From contig NC_031500.1 in assembly GCF_000237925.1 (NCBI RefSeq), positions 8,424,698 through 8,488,697 on the forward strand: a stretch of 64,000 nt of DNA. The letters are read 5' to 3'. Position 1 is the stretch's first letter. Each line of letters begins with the position of its first letter. This document shows, in pieces, positions 57,201-64,000 of the stretch. The position numbers were made by a program, and so were the translations under genes. This stretch comes from Schistosoma mansoni. Its lineage: Eukaryota > Platyhelminthes > Trematoda > Strigeidida > Schistosomatidae. Below the pieces are notes generated by a model. That model was given only the letters and a program-made list of their open reading frames with translations. It was not told where the DNA came from and searched no databases.

Positions 57201-60200
57201 AATTACAAACTTAATGTATGTACACATACAACGTTTATGACGAACAGATATAACTAATAGACAAGATTACTCTTTTTCATGATGTAACTATATGGTCACA
57301 GACGAGTAAAAAAACCAGTGTTGTATGTCACTCTTTATCCATAATCGATTAATTACTTGATCAACATATTAATGACCTATTGAATTGTTATTTATTTTAA
57401 ACAGTCAATATACACTGACAGTACATCGGTGTTTGGAACAATAAATGGTACTAGTGTGAAACACTATAATAAGTAGTCTATATATATATATAGCCTTCAG
57501 TCGTCCATTAGCATCTTTTGGTGTGTTCTCCAATCTGAAATATCTTCTCGTCTGGGCTCTAAATGTTCTGCCAACGCAGTGCTTTCGATGCACTGAAACT
57601 CTTCACTCTGTCCGATAATTGTTGCAACTTCGACACCACATTCCGCTACACACAACTTACAAACATCCTTGTGAGTAGTGTCCACAACACTAGGTTTGAG
57701 TCTGAAAGTGAATATCAACACTGTAATCCATATTCAACTAACTGATAAATTTAAAATAAAGTGATATACCCATTACGGATTCCTTTGCTGACCTCAATCC
57801 AAAAATGTATTAGAGATACAACTGCATAAAATATAGAGGTATTTGCTTAAGGAGCATCACTGAAAGCTCATGAAATTCACTCATGATTATTAACAACCAG
57901 GAAAACCGCTAATAATAATAATTGTTATTACTAATATAGTTATCAAAAACCAAGTTATACCTTCAAGCAGAGTAGAATGGTGGCTCGCAGTGGAATCTCA
58001 GATGCGTGTTTCGTTCTACTTTGAACTCGTCAGCTGAATGTACATGTATTCGTTTTGGTGTTCACAAGGGTACTTGAAGCCCACCGCGTTGTCTCCTTAA
58101 CTACTGAATCCAGATAGTCCCTAGATTATGCTGCGGGGTGAATGCTAATTCTTTTTCATCTGTTGCTTGAATCTTATCATTGATGGTATGAACTACAATT
58201 GATCGATCCCTTCTAGTATGTATGGATCCTGAAAGGAGTGCCTCGATATTGATGTCAAGTCAAAAGTACTTGAGCAGAACTAGATAATGGCTAGCAGTGG
58301 AATGTATGGGATTTAATGGTAATATCAAGACAACCCTCATATAATGCACATATGCCAAAAGAGACTGATCAATCGAAGTTCATAACATTAACAGTAAGTT
58401 TGAAGCAACTAATACAAATGAACAAGTTACAGATATTTGAGTGATGAATCCAGTATATAAATTACCATTTAGTGTGTATTAATCCACCAAAATATGGTTA
58501 AACAGTCGTTAAGTTAACTAATTAATCAAATACTTAACTAGTTGTGTTCGCTGTTATAGCAAGTACCATATGAAGTTGCAACATCAAAATATATCTTATA
58601 ATTTTTTATAAAATTATTCTAAAACATAATAAAAATGAACTCGATCAATACAGAACAAAAGTGCACTTGCTTCCTATTGTGATAGTTTGCAATTGGGTAC
58701 AAGAAAGAACTAAGGAATTCCGGAAATGAAAGGATGAATTTATTTATCGCGTTTTCAATGTTCAATAACTGTGAAGTATTCAGCGATTCTGAGTAATTTC
58801 TCATTCAGTTAGTAGATAAAAATGTGCAATTTCCATTGAGGATTTCATTACATTTGTCATTTTCACTCACCTTATGTGGGTGCACGAAACTGATGCATTG
58901 GTAACAGACAGTTGGAGATAACTTTAAATGTTTAAGAGGAAATCTTCACTGAAAATTTCACCACTTTATGTAGTACTCACCATCAAATGAATTGAAAATT
59001 GTCCAAAAATCCTGGATGTCGCACACTTATTGAATATTCAAAACATTACAGATTTACTTCAAATGGAATGAAATTTTTTAGACTCAGATAAGACGATACA
59101 CTGGATATTTTGATGTAGGTTTGTTCTCTGAGCTGGATGGTTTGGTCGTGGAGCTTTCATCGTCCTTCTGAACGACATCATCAGCACACTGGATATAATT
59201 GTTACTGCTAAGAGGACAGGATCATGAATATTGAATTCACATTGATTGGAATGGATGTCGGGCGTGTAACCTTGTTGCTCAAACCTAACTGCTCAAGCAA
59301 TTAAGCCATTACTTGATTGTTCGAATAAAAACTTTATCCAAACTCCTTGTTTTAGCCGCTCCTGTGTACTCTCTAACACAAACGTTTGTTTATTCATGAA
59401 TACTTTAAAAGATTACTACAGAAGGGCACTAATCCATTTTTGACTTATTTAAAGATTTAGTTCTATATTCTGAAAACATTTGTGTTGCAGAGAAGGTTCA
59501 TTTTTACCAATTCTACCTGAAAACTCAAATCTTTTAAATGCAAAAGAGGTGAAAACAGGTTTTTATTAACGGTCGACATTTAGGACTTTTTCCCATTTTG
59601 TGTTTAGGTCTAGATAGTTGAATTGATCATTAGACTCAGATTACATTGTAAAATTAATGTTTCCATGTATTTTGCTGTGCTGGCAAAGCAATCAAGAAGT
59701 ATGCACATATTCTTGAAAACAACAAATACATCGTCCACACATATTTGTATAATGTTATGTCCCCAATTACACGTCTCAGTTTCGTTTATTAAATATTGGT
59801 CATAAACATGGGTAGAATGGGCTTAACCGGTAACCCTATCCATTAATTCGTCTGTATAACGGGTTATTAAATCCGAATTAAATACCCTATAGTTCAGAGA
59901 AACAGTGATTTTCCAAACTCATATGGGTCTGAAGGAAGAAAATCGAAATGCTAGAGTATTATATTTATGGTTTTTTCTATTGGTACGCTGATTAATATTA
60001 AACAAATGTCCAGTGATTTCATAAGTATATCTGATTGATCCATATGGTCCAGTTCTTTTGAAATTTGAAACGTGTCTTTAAATAAATGAATTGCTATTTT
60101 TCTACACATTTATTCCAATAATTTCGTTAACCATCTGGTCAAATTGTGATACAATGAACTTATCATTAATTGATCTATAAATTACACATTTCATAACGAA

Positions 60201-60558
60201 CTTTACTGTATCAGACATCTTGCATTAGTTTATATTCGTGTCATTTCATTGATTGTTTATGATTGATCTGTCATCATAGTCAAGGATTTAAATCTTAATC
60301 TAATGGTTAAAATCTCAGAAACAGCTTTCCTACACAATATATTTTGCATACTGCCTAGGCTACAAAGATATATAAAGATATACTTCTTATATCATTATTC
60401 ATTACTTACCGTTGAATCTTTCTCTGATCTTCAGAAATTTTACGCATCAATTGACGATTACTGTTATCCAATTCTTGATTATATCTATCAGCCTCATCAA
60501 CAAATTCCATTTTACGTTGACTTAACTCACGAAGATTAGTAATTTCTTTTATAAGAAA
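51263..60558 (-). CDS. CDR2: CDR2-family coiled-coil protein, 3' part (four exons)
   Basis: Exons on the minus strand: 60558-60410, 57016-56085, 52983-52853, 51634-51263. Phases join (0, 2, 1, 0), giving 527 residues with a stop at 51263. The first exon holds a coiled coil (EADRYNQELDNSNRQLMRKI) that joins IQRLSNTIAMLEEQIAGL, matching the human CDR2/CDR2L block from VYEQLD to the ETIE region. The last exon ends YKPAYRQLFYETFNMLKN, which matches the CDR2 C-terminal EYKALFKEIFS block. CDR2 proteins are cytoplasmic coiled-coil proteins known as paraneoplastic antigens (family knowledge). Between these ends is a long Ser/Asn-rich region with little similarity. The donor after 52853 (GTGGGG) is weak; GTTAAT nine bases earlier is an alternative. 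The 5' exons should lie to the right, beyond the window or unrecognised. Confidence 0.7.
52080..52500 (-). mobile_element. Decayed RTE-like LINE copy
   Basis: In minus orientation the order of LINE words is kept: GTAAGTAAGATGCCAATCTG (RRKxLR region), GTATGAAACACAGTCTATGC (YGSETW region), AATGATCAGTGCTGACATTA, TGATGCTGTGAACC, and CATTCCAGTGGGCACAGATC near the end. Frames are lost. It lies in intron 3 of the CDR2-like model. Confidence 0.6.
53310..53645 (-). mobile_element. Family C SINE, copy lacking the hammerhead
   Basis: Body words of the family are kept (CACTGATGACTAGCTTTG, TCAAAGAAGGCAATGGAAG, GGGTCAGTGGTCTGGAGGCG as tRNA-like A box). The ribozyme between the B-box region and the tail is largely deleted; only CAGTACTCGCAGGTTCTC remains. 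Confidence 0.65.
53650..55960. other. Intron of the CDR2-like gene, nothing recognised
   Basis: AT-rich sequence. The open frames at 54009-54194, 54838-55053 and 55207-55506 show no known family. Confidence 0.35.
57120..57950. other. Intron of the CDR2-like gene with one odd frame
   Basis: Contains a short TA run at 57479-57492 and a minus frame at 57497-57721 with a C-x2-C-x3-C group (CKLCVAEC) followed by EHLEPRREDISDWRTHQ. The frame may derive from a repeat. No function is proposed. Confidence 0.35.
57960..58310 (-). mobile_element. Smα-like SINE monomer bounded by repeated ribozyme ends
   Basis: On the minus strand the unit begins ATTCCACTGCTAGCCATTAT (near 58302), runs through TTAGCATTCACCCCGCAGC and ATTCAGTAGTTAAGGAGACA, and ends in a hammerhead followed by a second ATTCCACTGCGAGCCACC (near 57996). 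The two GCAGTGGAAT sites are 307 bp apart, the length of one monomer. This is the head-to-tail layout described for Smα. Confidence 0.8.
57988..58045 (-). ncRNA. Candidate Smα hammerhead ribozyme
   Basis: On the minus strand: GTACATTCAG, CTGACGA (58033-58027), stem II GTTC-AAAGTA-GAAC (58026-58013, perfect), GAAAC (58012-58008), a short changed stem III, triplet ATC, and ATTCCACTGC. All core boxes are intact. The bases around the cleavage site differ from the known GTC context, so activity may be lower. The best-known schistosome hammerhead has this architecture. Confidence 0.7.
58320..60400. other. Intron of the CDR2-like gene, nothing recognised
   Basis: AT-rich sequence without a recognised repeat or coding similarity. 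Confidence 0.35.
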
Positions 60559-60569
60559 CTATTGAAGGA

Positions 60570-63115
60570 AAACAGAAAATAAAAATACAGAAGGAAAAAT
60601 TACTTTTCTAAGAAAATGAACTATAACTTATCAGTGGATCTCTATCATAAAAAATAACCAATTAAGAAATCAAATCACATATTCTTGGTTGTCGATTGAT
60701 TTTTACTTTCAACTGAATAGTTACTGATCCTGGAACCACCGAAGACAGGGAAGTGTAATAAAATGTATCCAAATAAAGGCAACAAGAAATATTCATAAAC
60801 AAACAAAGAGCATTAAGTTACAGTTACTACATCTTGTTATTTAATTTGGGACATAAGGCTAGAAATATTGAGCGCTGCTTATGTGCATTAGAATGTGAAC
60901 TCAAGAATTTTGAACTATTAGAGCATAACACAGTGAGCTTACTTAGAAAGATGAAGATGAAATGATCCTGACAACAGTGGGTTTAGAAGTAAGTGATTAG
61001 GGTAGACGAAAGTGAGTTTGAGAACTTATAAATATGGTTATTTACTAAATAAATCAGTATAACTTGAGTATCATTAGTAAAATACTGTTCTATATTATAT
61101 CGCTTTCGTCTGCTTTACATTCTCAGTTTATTACTTTATATCGAGTTTACTCCATTGTAGGATTGTACATTACATTTGTCAAACTAATGCGTCTAATCAT
61201 TACGCTTTTAAGAACAGATACTACACGCTTGAGAATTCAGGGACTTACTCTAACCCTTATCTTCGTAGATAATATAGTGACCCATAAAAAATCTTGATTC
61301 GCCTACCTACAATCAACTGAACATCTCATCTGAATTCCGGATATAGCTTCAATATAATATCGCAAAATCAGTTTATTTTATCTTGTTTGGATTCATATAC
61401 AAGGACTAATGACATTCATGAGCAGTAAACCGATAATATGCCACTGCTATTGAAGATCTCAGAATAAAATAATTGGAGAAGTGGATTATACAAACAAGAA
61501 CGCATGAATTAATAATACTGTTAAAATACATAACATAAAAAGAAATCTAATGTTCAATTATCCCTCGAATAGAAAGTGTCAATGTTGAATCATAGTGGTC
61601 CCGTATCTATAATTCTGTTATCAGTATGTCAATTAACAACAAACAATAATTAAATAACTACGAACATCATAACAATTTGAATGTTATACTGACAATATTG
61701 TCTAGAAAGAGTGTAAACTTCATAAGTAAATTATCCAGCTCAGAGAATGAAACATAAAAAGCGACACTGTTATAGATATGGATTTTCTGAACGTATTTCT
61801 AGCTATTAAAATGAATGGGTTCAAGGCTAATCGATAGATGAAATGCGATATGGTCGAGTAATAGCTGTTCTTGAGACAGAATTATTAATTCAAATCTAAC
61901 ATTGAAATGATATCAAAGACAAGATCACCAGTTAGAAGGATTGGTTTACCAATCAATAGTTATAATCAACTAATTTTTAGAGCCAAAGATTCTAGTAAAA
62001 AAGTGTATTCAATTGTGGGGACTAAACCTTACTGTGGTTGAAAATCTTGAAAGAGAACATTTTTATACTAAATCTTTTGGTCGATAGATTATACTTAATG
62101 ATTCCATAAATCAACTGCGTGAGAGTATAAACTAGATAATCAAAAAGAAAACTTATATACATATATTTCATAATTAGGAAATGAGGTTTTAAAAATGATA
62201 GAAAAGTAAATGATAAAAGAAAATGAATATTTTGTTCAAGGCTATCATATAATAACGATTTAAAGAATACAAGATCACCTTGATGTTGAGTGGTTGAATG
62301 TAATTGAGAGAGAAAATTGCAAATAAACTTTGAGTGAGTTGGTACATGTCTGAGAGGAATATCTGTAATCTCCAAAAAACTGATGCTTCTTGGGAGGTTC
62401 AAACCCTGGCTACCTAATCTCACAATCTGAAGCCTAAGCATCGGTCGGTCCGGATCGTGACTGACTATTTCTAAGACCAAGGTATTTGCCTTGATTGATT
62501 ACTAAAAACCAGCGGCTATTTTCATGTTTATCTGATCCATAATGTTAATAATAATATCTAAGCTAATTCAGTATAAATTCTCACGTGTCTTTTTCGATAA
62601 ACAAACTATTTAGTGAATCACAGTCTGTAGACTACTGGCTATAACTCAAAGGCCATAATTTATACTTGATTGATTGAATATTTAACAACTGATTAAATGA
62701 GTAATTTGTATTTATTTGATATCAAACTAGACTATGATAAGACGTTAAAAAGTTTCGGAACATTAGTTATTTAACAGTTTGTCCAAGGTAAGTAGTATGA
62801 GAATTAATTAGTTAAACAGAATATCATTTTGACAGTTGACAATAATTTATTTGACCTTAATATACATCAAAGAAAATAATTCACAAACTTATGAAATGAT
62901 AAGAATGACAAGACAAATCATAATTTCTTGAAACATTATTTCAACTCTACTTATTTATAAAAAAAGAAGTATAATTCTAGTTGTCAATGTATATAGGTAT
63001 CAGTTTAGAAAACACGTTTAACTAATTTATATTTAACCAATTAACCTATTTAAGAACAAACCATTTACACAAAAAAATCATCTATCAATAAAAATATCGT
63101 TGATGCATATCATTT
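60570..63115. other. Upstream intron of the CDR2-like gene
   Basis: No exon matching the CDR2 N-terminus was found on the minus strand. The 152-codon minus frame at 62022-62480 begins in repeat-like sequence (GGGAGGTTCAAACCCTGG, B-box-like) and becomes low-complexity. It is not treated as a gene. Confidence 0.4.
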
Positions 63116-63120
63116 GTATT

Positions 63121-63565
63121 ATCAGTACAGGGTTGTAGAGGTTGTTGAGTGTTGGCTGAGATCATGAAACGATCAATGTTAGACCACAGCTAAAAACCTG
63201 AAATCACTGAACGGCAGTCTCGCCCTAGTATCGAACTCCTCAGAAGTGAGCATCCACGATTCCGCACGCCCAACTCGGAGCCAGGACCTTCAGTATCGCG
63301 CTCAAACGCTTCACCTTCAGACCAATGAGCCGGTACCCAACGATTTTATTGTCTAACTTTGACCAATCCACGATATTGCGTGACTGCCTTCCATTTTCTT
63401 CGGTGGCTAACTGCCTCACACCCGATATTGATTAGCTCCACTGATCACGGCTTCCCAATAGAGCTCTAAGAATTACCTCCTGGGGCTAGTTACTAGTGAT
63501 CACATGATAATTATTAGTACAGGGTTGTGGAGATTGTTGAGTTTTGATTGAGTTCATGAATCGAT
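63121..63565 (-). mobile_element. Family C hammerhead SINE: one full unit plus part of a second
   Basis: AGTACAGGGTTGT occurs at about 63124 and again at about 63516, 392 bp apart, so one full monomer and the start of a second stand head to tail. The minus strand carries the tRNA-like A-box region (CCGGCTCATTGGTCTGAAGG), a hammerhead with CTGAGGA intact but GAGAC instead of GAAAC, and CCGTTCAGTGA. The first unit is only moderately diverged from the 31.6 kb copy. Confidence 0.8.
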
Positions 63566-63745
63566 GGTCGCGTAATATCGTGGGTCGGTTGAAGTTTGAC
63601 ATTAACACCGCCGGATACCGGCTCAGCGGTCTAGAGGTTAGGTGTTCATGCGCGAGACCGAAGGTCGTGGTTTCGAATCCGGCGCGCGGAATCGTAGATG
63701 AGCACCGCTGAGGAGCCCTATATTGGGACGATGCTGTGCTTGAAG
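63566..63745 (+). mobile_element. Family C SINE, inverted partner with good tRNA-like promoter
   Basis: ACCGGCTCAGCGGTCTAGAG (A-box region), GCGCGAGACCGAAGGTC (long variable-arm-like) and GGTTTCGAATCCGGCGC (B box) form a leucine- or serine-type tRNA-like block. GAGCACCGCTGAGGAGCCC and TGGGACGA are the 5' half of the hammerhead, which is then cut off. It stands inverted to 63121-63565. Confidence 0.7.
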
Positions 63746-63799
63746 AGGTTACGAGTTCACCTAATCTGCGGACGGAATGAAGACTCAGTGACACGATGA

Positions 63800-63940
63800 C
63801 TAAATCAGCTAACTATTCCGATGCGTCCCAGCCCCGCTAGCTAGATAAAGAAGTTCAAGTTCTGAAGAGGTAAAATTTATTCCACAAGCAGCTAGAAACA
63901 AGAACAACAACGACAAACACGACTCAAGCGTATATATTCA
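63800..63940 (+). repeat. Repeat D, copy 2
   Basis: CCGATGCGTCCCAGCCCCGC, TAGCTAGATAAAGAAGTTC and TTATTCCACAAGCAGCTAGA match 35495-35650. The class is unknown. Confidence 0.6.
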
Positions 63941-64000
63941 GTGTAAAAATGTCTTTGGGAAGCGTTACAAAATATCACACTAAAAGACACAACGAACCAA

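Noticed and set aside
62022-62480. 152-codon minus frame as a possible gene
   Set aside because: It starts in repeat-like sequence with a B-box-like word and turns into AT-rich low-complexity sequence, with no family resemblance.
63566-63680. Possible true tRNA-Leu or tRNA-Ser gene
   Set aside because: A and B boxes are present but the acceptor stem does not close and the block continues into the family C hammerhead, so it is a SINE head.
1-64000. CRISPR arrays, bacterial operons and ribosome binding sites
   Set aside because: The window is clearly animal nuclear DNA with spliced genes, and no regularly spaced identical repeats with unique spacers were seen.

Overview
The window looks like a schistosome (blood fluke) nuclear chromosome segment. 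The evidence is AT-rich DNA, host proteins that read clearly as animal orthologues, extremely short introns at the 5' ends of genes followed by kilobase introns, and introns filled with hammerhead-ribozyme SINEs (Smα type) and RTE-like and CR1-like LINEs of the kinds known from Schistosoma. The species cannot be fixed from the sequence alone.

Four host genes are present. (1) The first coding exon of PHAF1 (C16orf70/MYTHO, autophagy) lies on the minus strand at 888-1122, and the rest of that gene runs off the left edge or was not found. (2) A complete TTLL12 gene lies on the plus strand at 3800-17852. I modelled 13 exons by protein similarity and a consistent reading phase (657 codons before the stop). 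(3) A complete VPS35 gene (retromer core) lies on the minus strand at 21696-43450, with 13 exons and about 1,070 residues. It is longer than human VPS35 because of low-complexity insertions. (4) The 3' part of a CDR2-family coiled-coil gene lies on the minus strand at 51263-60558. Four exons are visible and the 5' end is not in the window. PHAF1 and TTLL12 are divergent, TTLL12 and VPS35 convergent, and VPS35 and the CDR2-like gene tandem on the minus strand.

Most other sequence is repeats. Family A (about 510 bp, TTTA/TAAA-rich tail) has five copies. Family C is a tRNA-like SINE of about 392 bp that carries its own hammerhead motif. Smα-like hammerhead SINEs occur near 26.8, 36.0 and 58.0 kb. 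There are a tRNA-derived SINE with A and B boxes, an unclassified family F with four copies, 3' ends of an RTE-like LINE in several states of decay, a second RTE-like LINE at 39.9-41.3 kb, a CR1-like LINE end at 45.2-45.9 kb, and long TA microsatellites. Two broken fossil LTR-type elements sit between VPS35 and the CDR2-like gene, at 47.7-49.6 kb.

The strongest signals for a second look are the family C element, whose copy at 31684-31729 keeps a nearly complete hammerhead fold, the Smα monomer at 57.96-58.31 kb bounded by repeated ribozyme 3' halves, the 32-nt and 39-nt micro-introns of VPS35, and a probable GC-AG intron in TTLL12. All exon borders were drawn by eye from splice signals, phase and remembered orthologue sequences. 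No alignment or transcript data were available.
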